Of a stretch of DNA of 64,000 nucleotides, positions 1 to 7,376 are shown in pieces. Within the stretch, counting starts at the first letter, position 1; every line of letters begins with the position of its first letter. The notes under the pieces were generated by a model. That model saw only the letters and a list, made by a program, of their open reading frames with translations, was not told where the DNA came from and searched no databases. The stretch is from Flavobacteriales bacterium (lineage in GTDB: Bacteria; Bacteroidota; Bacteroidia; Flavobacteriales_D; Sanyastnellaceae), in the NCBI GenBank assembly GCA_947448135.1, contig CANFLZ010000008.1:1-64000 (forward strand). The letters run 5' to 3'. A program made the translations under genes and the position numbers.

Positions 1-87
1 CAGTCCGCATTAGAGGAAGCCTTGCAGAATGAAGATTACGAGCGAGCTTCGCAACTAAGAGATGAAATTGCACGAAGAAGTGCTTAA
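1..87 (+). CDS. C-terminal fragment with UVR motif (possible bifunctional nuclease-family protein)
   Basis: Only the last 28 codons are inside the window; the reading frame is open from base 1 and stops with TAA at 85-87. The fragment contains LEEALQNEDYERASQLRDEI, which is the UVR (UvrB/UvrC) motif: a short helical hairpin with the E-D-Y-E-x-A-x-x-L-R-D-x-I pattern. In Bacteroidota this motif closes the DUF151 bifunctional nuclease-family proteins as well as UvrB/UvrC-type proteins. A motif this close to the end, followed only by RRSA, fits the DUF151 type best, but that is inference because the catalytic domain lies outside the window. The next gene starts 17 bp downstream. Confidence 0.6.
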   Translation, partial: QSALEEALQNEDYERASQLRDEIARRSA

Positions 88-92
88 TTAAC

Positions 93-100
93 TATATTTG
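93..100 (+). promoter_or_regulatory. -7 promoter element TATATTTG, 4 nt before the next start codon
   Basis: TATATTTG is a perfect match to the Bacteroidota sigma-A -7 consensus TAnnTTTG. A TTG that could act as the -33 element lies at 68-70, 22 nt upstream. Exactly 4 nt separate the element from the ATG at 105, so transcription would begin at or next to the start codon. Confidence 0.6.
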
Positions 101-104
101 AATC

Positions 105-287
105 ATGGAAAACGAAAAGGCACAATCACCTCAAGAGCTGGAAATGTTAAAACGTAACATGGAAGAGTTGGCAGAACAAAATGCCAAATTGCAGCGAGAA
201 TTAGAGGCCAGGGAAGAAGTGATGCAAAGTTTATTCTCCTATTTCACTACTAAAAAAGAAGTAGAAAAAAAGGAAGTCGAGAAGTAG
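105..287 (+). CDS. Small coiled-coil protein of unknown function (60 aa)
   Basis: I do not recognise this gene. It encodes 60 residues that are almost entirely charged and helical: residues about 8-45 form one predicted coiled coil (LEMLKRNMEELAEQNAKLQR with L/M heptad spacing), and the tail is a Lys/Glu-rich repeat (KKEVEKKEVEK). There is no signal peptide and no membrane segment, so it is probably cytosolic and may oligomerise. The start is supported by a perfect TAnnTTTG element 4 nt before the ATG, the same architecture seen before smpB, aat and other certain genes here. It lies 17 bp after a UVR-motif gene and 33 bp before a secreted metallopeptidase. A spurious reading frame is possible, but the promoter and the regular heptads argue for a real gene. 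Confidence 0.6.
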   Translation: MENEKAQSPQELEMLKRNMEELAEQNAKLQRELEAREEVMQSLFSYFTTKKEVEKKEVEK

Positions 288-320
288 TATCGTTTAAGAA
301 AAATGACTTATGTTAGGGGG

Positions 321-3236
321 ATGAAAAGAATTTTATCCCTCTTTTTTTTGTTCAATATTTTAGTCAATTGGACAAATGCTCAGCACAACTTGGAATCAAG
401 TTATGATGCGAATGAAATTAAACCCAAAATTTGGAAGCCAATCAATGTAACTCGACAGCAAATGCTGCGAGAACAGACGAATTGGCAATTGTACTTGACC
501 TCCCATCCAGGATGGCATGTTCATTTTAATGAGGCGTCTTCAATGCCGCATCGCGCCTACGGCCCTGGTTTATCTCAAGCCCCTAATGCTTGGTTGGCTG
601 AAGTTAAAGAGTTGTTTTCTATTCGTGGAGAATTGACTTTTCTTGGTCAATTTGTCCAAGGAAGTAGAACAACTTATCGATGGAAGCAAACATTCAATGG
701 GAAAGAAGTTTTGTTTAGTGATGTGCAATGTGTTGTAAAAAATGACAAAATTGTTTCTTGGACTTTGGAAGTTTTTTCTTTTGAAGATTTGACTGCATTG
801 AATCCAATTTCTCAGAGTGAATTGGCCAATGCCGCCAAATCGAATGTGGAAATGAATACTATTCAGGTAATACCCAATGGGGATTATCAAATTTATCCGG
901 AGTATAACAATGGTTCATTTCAGATGCATTGGGTACAATCATTTGATGTAAAAGGACAAAACCAAGTTGGCATTCCATTGCGCTACAAAACGTTTGTTGA
1001 TGCGAATTCTGGAAAGGTGCTGTATCGAATCAATGAAGTAAGACATTTTTCAGATGAGCCATCTCCACAGCCGCTACCTTTTGTTGTTACCGCACAAATG
1101 CAAGCTACTTATTATGCAACATCACCCTGGGATGCGACTGTATCGGGAGTGTTACCCAACTTACGAGTGACTGTTGCAGGAAATGATTTTTACACGGATG
1201 CAAATGGCGATGTAGTTATCCCTCAGGCAGGACCAGTTAGTGCGACGTTCAGTCTGGAAGGACCATGGGCTAAGGTTTATACGGGCACAACAACTCCTTC
1301 ATTTGTTGCAACATTGCAAGATGGGAGTAATACAGTGACTTTTGATAATAACGCTAACGTAAAGGAAAGAACGGCATATCGCAGCGTTCAGTCTATTCAT
1401 GATCATGTCAAATTGTGGATGCCAGCCTTTACAGGAATGGATTTTCAATTGCCAACGAATATTGATGTGACGGGAGGTGATTGCAACGCATTTTACGATG
1501 GAACTTCGATCAATTTTTATGACTTGGCCAATGGTTGCAATGCTTCTTCGAATATCCCCGATGTTGCTTATCATGAATATGGTCATGGAGTGAATGACAA
1601 TTATTATCAATCTCAAGGAGGCAGTTTTATCAATGGTGCTATGGGTGAAGGATATGCTGATTTTTGGGCTATCTCACTCACACAAAATCCAATCTTGGGG
1701 TCGGGTTTTTATGTTGCCAATCAAGATCCTATACGACGTTATGATATCGATCCAAAAGTTTATCCCATGGATTTAGTTGGCGAAGTACATTCTGATGGTG
1801 AAATAATAATGGGCGCATGGTATGACACCCATTTGTTGTTGGGAAATGATTGGACGATTACAATTCCATTATTTGTCGAAGCGTATGCGGGATTGCAGGC
1901 TCAAGCCATTGATGGTTCAGAAGGACAAGCCTATACCGATGTGTTGATTGACGCCTTGATTGCGGATGATAATGATGGTGATATTACCAATGGTACGCCG
2001 AACGGCAATGCCATCGTTCAAGGTTTTTATATGCATGGAATAACGTTGATTTCTAATGCAACGATCGTGCATGGAAACACGCCCATAGTAGATGCAAATG
2101 TGCCCATAGCTTTGGAAGCTGGATTGGATTTAACTTTCCCATATCTGACTTATTTGCAAAGCGTCAAGTTACATTATCAGATCAACGGTCAGGGCTGGCA
2201 AGAGGTTGCAATGAATGATTTGGGATCGCAGCAATACAATTACGATTTGGGATCATTGCCGTTGGCAACTGTCGTTCAATATTATTTTACGGCAACAGAT
2301 ATCTTCAGTAATATCGGTACTGCAAATCCTTTCGGAGCCCACTTGGCCATCTATCCGAATCTTCCCCATATTACGCTTGTGGGAGTTAGTCCAATGAAAT
2401 TGCAGGATTGCGATAATAATGAAAATTGGGGCGCGTGGACGTTGGGTATTGCAGGGGATAATGCGACTACTGGAATTTGGGATTTGGCTCAGCCAATAAG
2501 CAGTGTAACGGTGGATGCAGCACCTGGAACTATAGTTCAAACAGGGACGCAAACTACAGAAGGTGGAGAGTATTGTTTTATTACAGGAAACGCACTACCT
2601 ACCGATGGAATTGGGGTTAATGATGTTGATGGTGGAAAAACAACCTTACAATCGCCAGTTATCGATATGTCTTCGTATTTGCATCCCATTATCGCATACA
2701 ATCGTTGGTATACGAACAGTCCTCCAGGTGGAGCAAATCCAGGTGCTGACTGGTTTCAAGTGCAAATTTCCAATGATAATGGATCAACATGGACCTATGT
2801 AGAAAATACGTCCACGAGTGATATGAGTTGGAGAACCAATGCTTTCAGGGTTGAAGACATCGTTGCGCCAACCGCCCAGATGAAATTTAGATTTATCGCC
2901 TCTGATAGTACGCATGCTGATTTGAATCTTTCTGGCGGTTCTTTGGTTGAAGCTGCTATGGATGATTTCATTTTGTATGATGAATTCGACCCGAATATTT
3001 CAGTTTCAGAGTTCAAGAATGCGTTTCAAATTTTTCCTAATCCAGGAAACGATTTCTTTGTTATCAAGAGCAATGATAATATTGGAAACGTTCAGATCTG
3101 GAATGCCTCTGGTCAGCTTGTTTTCAATGCTTGGGTAAATCAAAATGGGACAATGATTCATACGAGCAATTGGGCGAATGGAATATATCAATTGCGATTC
3201 AATGATGGAACTAGTTATCGCTGGATGAAGCAATAA
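321..3236 (+). CDS. Secreted M36-like zinc metallopeptidase with T9SS type A sorting domain
   Basis: An extracellular or surface protease of about 971 residues. The start at 321 is preferred over the in-frame ATG at 303 because it opens directly with a signal peptide (MKRILSLFFLFNILVNWTNA) and is preceded by AGGGGG. Residues about 60-230 resemble the FTP/PepSY propeptide of fungalysin-type zymogens. The zinc site is HEYGH at 418-422 (Glu419 catalytic), followed by GEGYAD at 442-447, whose Glu is the expected third ligand; this spacing is that of M36 fungalysins and related gluzincins. The remainder is beta-rich, probably a jelly-roll/CUB-like domain, ending in FPNPGNDFFVIKS and GIYQLRFNDGTSYRWMKQ, the type A CTD recognised by the type IX secretion system. 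It converges on the fucosidase gene, with a shared terminator between them. Substrate is not predictable. Confidence 0.85.
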   Translation: MKRILSLFFLFNILVNWTNAQHNLESSYDANEIKPKIWKPINVTRQQMLREQTNWQLYLTSHPGWHVHFNEASSMPHRAYGPGLSQAPNAWLAEVKELFSIRGELTFLGQFVQGSRTTYRWKQTFNGKEVLFSDVQCVVKNDKIVSWTLEVFSFEDLTALNPISQSELANAAKSNVEMNTIQVIPNGDYQIYPEYNNGSFQMHWVQSFDVKGQNQVGIPLRYKTFVDANSGKVLYRINEVRHFSDEPSPQPLPFVVTAQMQATYYATSPWDATVSGVLPNLRVTVAGNDFYTDANGDVVIPQAGPVSATFSLEGPWAKVYTGTTTPSFVATLQDGSNTVTFDNNANVKERTAYRSVQSIHDHVKLWMPAFTGMDFQLPTNIDVTGGDCNAFYDGTSINFYDLANGCNASSNIPDVAYHEYGHGVNDNYYQSQGGSFINGAMGEGYADFWAISLTQNPILGSGFYVANQDPIRRYDIDPKVYPMDLVGEVHSDGEIIMGAWYDTHLLLGNDWTITIPLFVEAYAGLQAQAIDGSEGQAYTDVLIDALIADDNDGDITNGTPNGNAIVQGFYMHGITLISNATIVHGNTPIVDANVPIALEAGLDLTFPYLTYLQSVKLHYQINGQGWQEVAMNDLGSQQYNYDLGSLPLATVVQYYFTATDIFSNIGTANPFGAHLAIYPNLPHITLVGVSPMKLQDCDNNENWGAWTLGIAGDNATTGIWDLAQPISSVTVDAAPGTIVQTGTQTTEGGEYCFITGNALPTDGIGVNDVDGGKTTLQSPVIDMSSYLHPIIAYNRWYTNSPPGGANPGADWFQVQISNDNGSTWTYVENTSTSDMSWRTNAFRVEDIVAPTAQMKFRFIASDSTHADLNLSGGSLVEAAMDDFILYDEFDPNISVSEFKNAFQIFPNPGNDFFVIKSNDNIGNVQIWNASGQLVFNAWVNQNGTMIHTSNWANGIYQLRFNDGTSYRWMKQ

Positions 3237-3255
3237 GAGGACAAACATAATTTGT

Positions 3256-3297
3256 AAGAGGTCATTGGAAATAAAAAACAATGGCCTCTTGTTTTTT
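3256..3297 (+). terminator. Intrinsic terminator between convergent genes
   Basis: AAGAGGTCATTG (3256-3267) pairs with CAATGGCCTCTT (3279-3290), 12 bp with a single G-T type mismatch, around an A-rich loop, and is followed by GTTTTTTC. It terminates the metallopeptidase gene on the plus strand. The run of A in the loop gives little U-tract for the opposite direction. The stem overlaps the last codons of the fucosidase gene. Confidence 0.75.
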
Positions 3298-4653
3298 CAG
3301 GCTTTCTGGTAGATCGACTTTCCAATTCATGCCATCCTTCCATTCGTATTGAATGATATCATTCATTCCAAGTATATGCACTTCAGAATTGGGTTTTTGC
3401 GGGTATTCTATGGGAAATAATTTTGGAAATTCCTGGCCTTCTTTTTTAAAGTATATGCAATAAGTTTTTCCGTCTTTAAATGTGTAATAATAATTGGATG
3501 ACTCCGTGATGATGTGATGACGTCGTGAGCCATAAATGGCTTCGCCATTTAGCTTCATCCATTCTCCAATCGATTTAAGATTTTCGTAAGCTTTGTTTTC
3601 CCATTCTCCATTGGCATCAGGGGCAATGTTAAGCAAATAATTTCCACCCCTTGAAACGACGGTGCAAAGGTTCATTAAAATCTCTCTCGGCGATTTATAA
3701 GCATCGTTGGGTACATAGCTCCAGCTATTGGCCATGGTCATGCAGGTTTCCCATGGATAATCGAGCGGTTCATTAACAGGAGGGATATGTTGTTCAGGAG
3801 TCCAGTAGTTTTCATATTGTCCGCCTACACTTCGGTCAACGATCAATATCCCGGGTTGGTTTTTACGTGCAAGTGCCGCCAAGTTTTTCATATCGATATC
3901 TTGGTTGAAGGGACTATTGACCCAACTTGGATTTTTTTGTTGTTTGGGTCTTACCCAACCTCCATCGAGCCAAAGTAAATCAATTGGGCCATACTGTGTT
4001 GTTAGCTCATTGATTTGGCCGTAAGTGAATTTCTTATAGGCCTCCCATTTCAGCGGATATTTTTCAGGATTGTAATTGACGTTTCTATCAGGAGTTGTAA
4101 AATAAGGCCACCAATAATCGGGACAATGCCAATCGGGTTTGGAGAAATAAAGTCCAAGGAAGAAGTCCTTTTTTCTGAATGCATTGACAATCTCTTGGGT
4201 TGCATCAAAACCGGCTGGGCATTTTGGGGAAGTGATTTTGTAATCAGTCAACTTTGTGTCAAACATGCAAAAACCGTCGTGGTGTTTGGTGGTGAATACG
4301 ACGTATTTCATACCCGCATCGGCAGCGGCATCGGCCCATTTTTCGGGATTGAATTTGATCGGATTGAAAGAGTACTGCAATTCCTCATACTTGGTTTTGT
4401 AGAGATTGTAATTGTCGGCAAAGGGCCCACGTCGCTTGCACCAATCTTCATCTTCATTGCAAAGGCTCCAACTTTCTACAACTCCCCATTGTGAATACGT
4501 CCCCCAATGCATCAGTAGTCCAAATTTTAAATCGGTCCATTGCACTAATTTTTTTTGCACCAAAATATCCTCAGGAAATTGATACGGATCTTGTGCTAAA
4601 GAACAATAGCTTAAAACTGTAATGAAAGTTGCTAGAGCGATATTTTTCTTCAT
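3262..4653 (-). CDS. Alpha-L-fucosidase, glycoside hydrolase family 29
   Basis: Releases alpha-linked L-fucose from glycans by a retaining mechanism; likely periplasmic. The 463-residue product starts with a signal peptide (MKKNIALATFITVLSYCSLA, cleavage before QDPYQ). GH29 landmarks are FGLLMHWGTYSQWG at 44-57, the HHDGF motif at 124-128 (a conserved active-site region) and LLWLDGGW at 226-233, where Asp230 is the expected nucleophile. Length matches the family. It stands alone: no SusC/SusD pair, sulfatase or other glycosidase is nearby, so it is not part of a classical polysaccharide utilisation locus. Upstream are a 115-bp gap with two hairpins and the small gene at 4769. Its last codons lie inside the terminator of the facing protease gene. 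Confidence 0.92.
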   Translation of the reverse strand: MKKNIALATFITVLSYCSLAQDPYQFPEDILVQKKLVQWTDLKFGLLMHWGTYSQWGVVESWSLCNEDEDWCKRRGPFADNYNLYKTKYEELQYSFNPIKFNPEKWADAAADAGMKYVVFTTKHHDGFCMFDTKLTDYKITSPKCPAGFDATQEIVNAFRKKDFFLGLYFSKPDWHCPDYWWPYFTTPDRNVNYNPEKYPLKWEAYKKFTYGQINELTTQYGPIDLLWLDGGWVRPKQQKNPSWVNSPFNQDIDMKNLAALARKNQPGILIVDRSVGGQYENYWTPEQHIPPVNEPLDYPWETCMTMANSWSYVPNDAYKSPREILMNLCTVVSRGGNYLLNIAPDANGEWENKAYENLKSIGEWMKLNGEAIYGSRRHHIITESSNYYYTFKDGKTYCIYFKKEGQEFPKLFPIEYPQKPNSEVHILGMNDIIQYEWKDGMNWKVDLPESLKKQEAIVFYFQ

Positions 4654-4693
4654 GGATATTATTTATTGCAATACCAATTTTATGCGATAACCT

Positions 4694-4753
4694 CAACAAA
4701 GTCAGACGATGACTTTGTTGTTTTGGTGTGGTGTGGTAAATGTCAAGATTTAC
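4694..4753. other. Two consecutive intergenic hairpins
   Basis: The first is an 11-bp perfect stem, CAACAAAGTCA (4694-4704) with TGACTTTGTTG (4710-4720), loop GACGA. The second is GTAAAT (4736-4741) with ATTTAC (4748-4753), loop GTCAAG. They lie in the 115-bp gap between two minus-strand genes. Read on the minus strand neither is followed by a U-tract, so a classical terminator for that operon is not supported; on the plus strand the first is followed by only TTTT. They may be RNA-processing or stability structures. Nothing else was recognised in this gap. Confidence 0.45.
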
Positions 4754-4768
4754 AGGATTTTATTCAAT

Positions 4769-5125
4769 TTAATCTGAAAATTTCTTTCTTAGTTCAATTC
4801 TCTCAATGCTTCTTTGAACGATGAATCCAGCATATATTTTCGGAAAATCATTTAGGGCGATTCCTGCTAGGGCCTGTCCTATTTGATTTTCAGATATACT
4901 CATGCGATAAAGTAATTCTTTGAGACTGCTCGGGGAGATTTGAACTTGTGCTAAAATGAATTGTTCCAGATCACTCAAACGCTCAAATTGATGAGGTGAA
5001 ACTTTCCAGCCGAGCATATTCATGTCTTTGCAAAACTCAATCACTATGTCCGGCCATGGGATTTCTCCTTTAACAAGTTTATGCTTCTCGTTCTGCCAAT
5101 TGGTGGATAATTCTTCTGAGCTCAT
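4769..5125 (-). CDS. Unknown protein (118 aa) coupled to polyprenyl synthase
   Basis: I do not recognise the family. The start at 5125 ([10 protein letters not shown]) is preferred; an in-frame ATG at 5155 would give 128 residues but lengthens the overlap with the upstream gene. The product is mainly helical, soluble, with W-Q-N-E-K and P-W-P-D near the N-terminus, and a C-terminal half (SDLEQFILAQVQISPSSLKE onward) rich in Leu/Ile, possibly a helical bundle. No signal peptide or membrane segment. It overlaps the end of the polyprenyl diphosphate synthase gene by 47 bp on the same strand, so it is probably translated from the same mRNA. That context is the only clue to function; no catalytic motif is visible. 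Confidence 0.6.
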   Translation of the reverse strand: MSSEELSTNWQNEKHKLVKGEIPWPDIVIEFCKDMNMLGWKVSPHQFERLSDLEQFILAQVQISPSSLKELLYRMSISENQIGQALAGIALNDFPKIYAGFIVQRSIERIELRKKFSD

Positions 5126-6056
5126 TTTTGTTTTCTTCAGGACAAGGGATAGCATTTAAATGTTCTAATGCGCTGTCGGAATATTGCGTCTTTAATGACA
5201 AAATATCTTCATCCACTTTATAGGTCGTCATTAGTTTTTTGATGGTCTCGATTTTTTCAATTTCGCTATTGAAAGTGGAGTGAATAATTTTGAGATCTTC
5301 AGCTGATGCTTTTTCTTCCAGCAAAATGCGCAAATAAGTTTTTTTATCAGAAATGATGTCACCGCCTACACGTTTTCCAAACTTAGCAGGGTCGCCAAAA
5401 GCATCCAAATAATCGTCCATCAATTGAAAAGAAAGTCCCAATTCTTCTCCAATTTTGAAGAGGTGATTTTGCGTTTCAACATTTGCGTTGGCTGTAATTC
5501 CGCCCAATTGGAGCGCTCCTCCGAGAAGAACAGCTGTCTTTAAGCGAATCATTTCTACATATTCGTGGCGGTTGACATCGGTTCTTCTTTCAAATGACAT
5601 GTCTAACGCTTGACCCTTACAAACACCCAATGCAACTTCATTGAAAACTTGCATCAATGCTGATAAATGGTTTGAAGGTGACAAGCAGAGTAGTCGGTAG
5701 GCTTCAATCATCATTGCATCTCCAGAAAGTATTGCAGTGTTGTTATTCCATTTTTGATGCACGGTGGTTTCACCGCGTCTCAAAGGAGCTTCATCCATGA
5801 TGTCATCATGCATCAAAGTGAAATTGTGAAATACTTCAACAGCCAAAGCCGCTGATCGGGCGTGGTCTATATTTCCGTCGAGCATTTGATTGGCTAAAAG
5901 CACCAAGGCAGGACGCATTCTTTTGCCGCCAATTTTGAGCAAATAATAAATGGGATGGAAAAGTGGATCGGAAGGATTTTCAGAATAATATTTCTCTAAA
6001 TCCGACCCAATTATTTCTTGTAAATCATTTAGACTTTTCAATGTGTTATCGCCCAT
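5079..6056 (-). CDS. Trans-polyprenyl diphosphate synthase (FPP/GGPP synthase family)
   Basis: Condenses isopentenyl diphosphate with an allylic diphosphate to make a polyprenyl chain for quinones, carotenoids or carrier lipids. The 325-residue product has both aspartate-rich motifs: DDIMD at 84-88 in [15 protein letters not shown], and DDYLD at 214-218 in [12 protein letters not shown], with the GGKRMRP substrate-binding motif at 43-49. Phe79, five residues before the first motif, is the kind of bulky side chain that limits chain length in short-chain enzymes, so a C15-C20 product is a reasonable inference; exact chain length cannot be read. The gene overlaps the end of rfbA by 11 bp and runs into the small gene at 4769 by 47 bp, so these form one transcription unit. 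Confidence 0.9.
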   Translation of the reverse strand: MGDNTLKSLNDLQEIIGSDLEKYYSENPSDPLFHPIYYLLKIGGKRMRPALVLLANQMLDGNIDHARSAALAVEVFHNFTLMHDDIMDEAPLRRGETTVHQKWNNNTAILSGDAMMIEAYRLLCLSPSNHLSALMQVFNEVALGVCKGQALDMSFERRTDVNRHEYVEMIRLKTAVLLGGALQLGGITANANVETQNHLFKIGEELGLSFQLMDDYLDAFGDPAKFGKRVGGDIISDKKTYLRILLEEKASAEDLKIIHSTFNSEIEKIETIKKLMTTYKVDEDILSLKTQYSDSALEHLNAIPCPEENKNELRRIIHQLAEREA

Positions 6057-6915
6057 GCTTTAGTTGTTGTATAAGGTAACGGCCATAGCCACTGTTCATC
6101 AACGGTTGAGCTAATTCTGAAAGTTGTTCATCGTTGATGTATCCCATTCTCCATGCGATTTCTTCAATAGCTCCAATTTTTAAACCTTGTCTTTCTTCGA
6201 TTACTTGAACGTATTGTCCTGCTTGCATCAGTGAGGCAAAAGTTCCGGTATCAAGCCATGCGGTTCCTCGATCTAATTTTTGCACGGTTAGTTTTCCTTG
6301 TAAAAGGTATTCTTTGTTGACATCGGTAATCTCATACTCTCCACGAGCACTGGGTTTGAGATTCTTTGCAATTTGTACAACATTGTTGTCGTAAAAGTAT
6401 AATCCAGGTACAGCAAAATTGGACTTGGGTGATTGTGGTTTCTCCTCAATTGAAATTACTTTGTCTGAATGGTCAAATTCCACTACGCCATATCTTTCTG
6501 GATCGTTTACATGGTAGGCGAAAACTAATCCTCCGTCAATATCACTGTGATTGCGCAAAATTTTCCCCATTCCTTGTCCGTAGAAAATGTTGTCTCCTAA
6601 TACCAAAGAAACTTTGTCATTTCCAATGAATTTTTCTCCCAGAACAAAAGCTTGAGCGAGGCCATTTGGAACTTTTTGTTCTATATATTCAAATCGACAA
6701 CCGATTTGAGAACCATCGCCCAATAGACGTTCGAAATGAGGTAGGTCTTGCGGGGTGGAGATAATGAGTATTTCGTTGATACCTGCAAGCAAGAGTGTGC
6801 TCAACGGATAATAAATCATGGGTTTGTCATAAACAGGCATCAACTGTTTACTAACAGCTTTGGTTAGTGGATACAATCTGGTGCCTGAACCACCAGCCAA
6901 GATAATTCCTTTCAT
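6046..6915 (-). CDS. rfbA: Glucose-1-phosphate thymidylyltransferase
   Basis: Makes dTDP-glucose from glucose-1-phosphate and dTTP, the first step of dTDP-L-rhamnose and related deoxysugars; cytosolic. The 289-residue length is typical. The N-terminus [20 protein letters not shown] contains the nucleotidyl-transfer loop GGSGTR (8-13), followed by [19 protein letters not shown], and [12 protein letters not shown] carries the metal-binding Asp. The next enzyme of the pathway, rfbB, is not adjacent but lies at 11886-12935 on the same strand, separated by gdhA and a VOC gene on the other strand; rfbC and rfbD are not in the window. The start codon shares one base with the stop of the upstream small lipoprotein gene (TAATG), implying coupled translation. 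Confidence 0.95.
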   Translation of the reverse strand: MKGIILAGGSGTRLYPLTKAVSKQLMPVYDKPMIYYPLSTLLLAGINEILIISTPQDLPHFERLLGDGSQIGCRFEYIEQKVPNGLAQAFVLGEKFIGNDKVSLVLGDNIFYGQGMGKILRNHSDIDGGLVFAYHVNDPERYGVVEFDHSDKVISIEEKPQSPKSNFAVPGLYFYDNNVVQIAKNLKPSARGEYEITDVNKEYLLQGKLTVQKLDRGTAWLDTGTFASLMQAGQYVQVIEERQGLKIGAIEEIAWRMGYINDEQLSELAQPLMNSGYGRYLIQQLKHGR

Positions 6916-7133
6916 TACGGATATTCGGGTTTCGGAGATTTGACGGATTTTCCTTTGTGCTCTAAAAGATTTTTCGAGTGCTTATTTCTTTTACGCGTTT
7001 CTTTTACACGCTCTTGGTTATCTTTTCGGTGTTGCTCGTAATTGTAACCTTTTGTCTTGTTGTTGGTGGAACATCCACAAAGCTGGCAAGCAAATCCAAT
7101 AAGAAGTACAAGCGGAATAATGTTTTTTTTCAT
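6915..7133 (-). CDS. Small basic lipoprotein (72 aa)
   Basis: The product begins with a lipoprotein signal ([20 protein letters not shown]) whose lipobox LCGC places the lipidated Cys at 21. The mature part is about 50 residues, very basic and predicted helical ([20 protein letters not shown]), ending in SPKPEYP. I know no function. It belongs to the minus-strand unit RND transporter - lipoprotein - this gene - rfbA, with 15 bp to the upstream lipoprotein gene and a one-base overlap with rfbA. The upstream gene encodes a protein of the same plan (lipobox, then a Y-x-x-H-x-K basic helix), so the two may be diverged duplicates. The basic helix could contact peptidoglycan, LPS or nucleic acid phosphates; that is speculation. 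Confidence 0.7.
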   Translation of the reverse strand: MKKNIIPLVLLIGFACQLCGCSTNNKTKGYNYEQHRKDNQERVKETRKRNKHSKNLLEHKGKSVKSPKPEYP

Positions 7134-7148
7134 TCTGATGATTTCAAA

Positions 7149-7376
7149 TTAGATGGGAGAAACAGGCTTACGTTTTTCAAAAATAATTCTATCTCTTGTT
7201 AAATATTCAAATCGCTTTTTGTGTGCAGCCCTCCGTTTCTTTAGGACCTCAACATTTTTTTTATGGTATTCTGATGATTGCGGAAATCCTTTTTTTGAAG
7301 AACATCCCGTCAAACAAAAAATAGAAAAGGTAAGGATGAAAATTATTTTATTCAATCGAATCCAAGCTGTTTTCAT
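7149..7376 (-). CDS. Small basic lipoprotein (75 aa), possible paralogue of its neighbour
   Basis: The start at 7376 (MKTAWIRLNKIIFILTFSIF) is chosen over the in-frame ATG at 7412 because it opens directly with a lipoprotein signal; the lipobox LTGC puts the lipidated Cys near residue 25. The mature part is short, basic and helical (EYHKKNVEVLKKRRAAHKKR) and ends in KPVSPI. Layout and composition match the 72-residue lipoprotein that follows, although identity is low. The start lies 29 bp inside the 3' end of the RND transporter gene, so it should be co-translated with it. No known family is recognised. A role as an accessory of the transporter is plausible from context only. Confidence 0.65.
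   Translation of the reverse strand: MKTAWIRLNKIIFILTFSIFCLTGCSSKKGFPQSSEYHKKNVEVLKKRRAAHKKRFEYLTRDRIIFEKRKPVSPI

Noticed and set aside
303..320. Upstream ATG for the metallopeptidase
   Set aside because: The extra six residues precede a clear signal peptide, and AGGGGG just before 321 favours the later start.
4015..4494. 159-residue open frame on the plus strand
   Set aside because: Lies entirely antisense to the GH29 fucosidase, which is certain; no motif, no promoter element and low-complexity composition.
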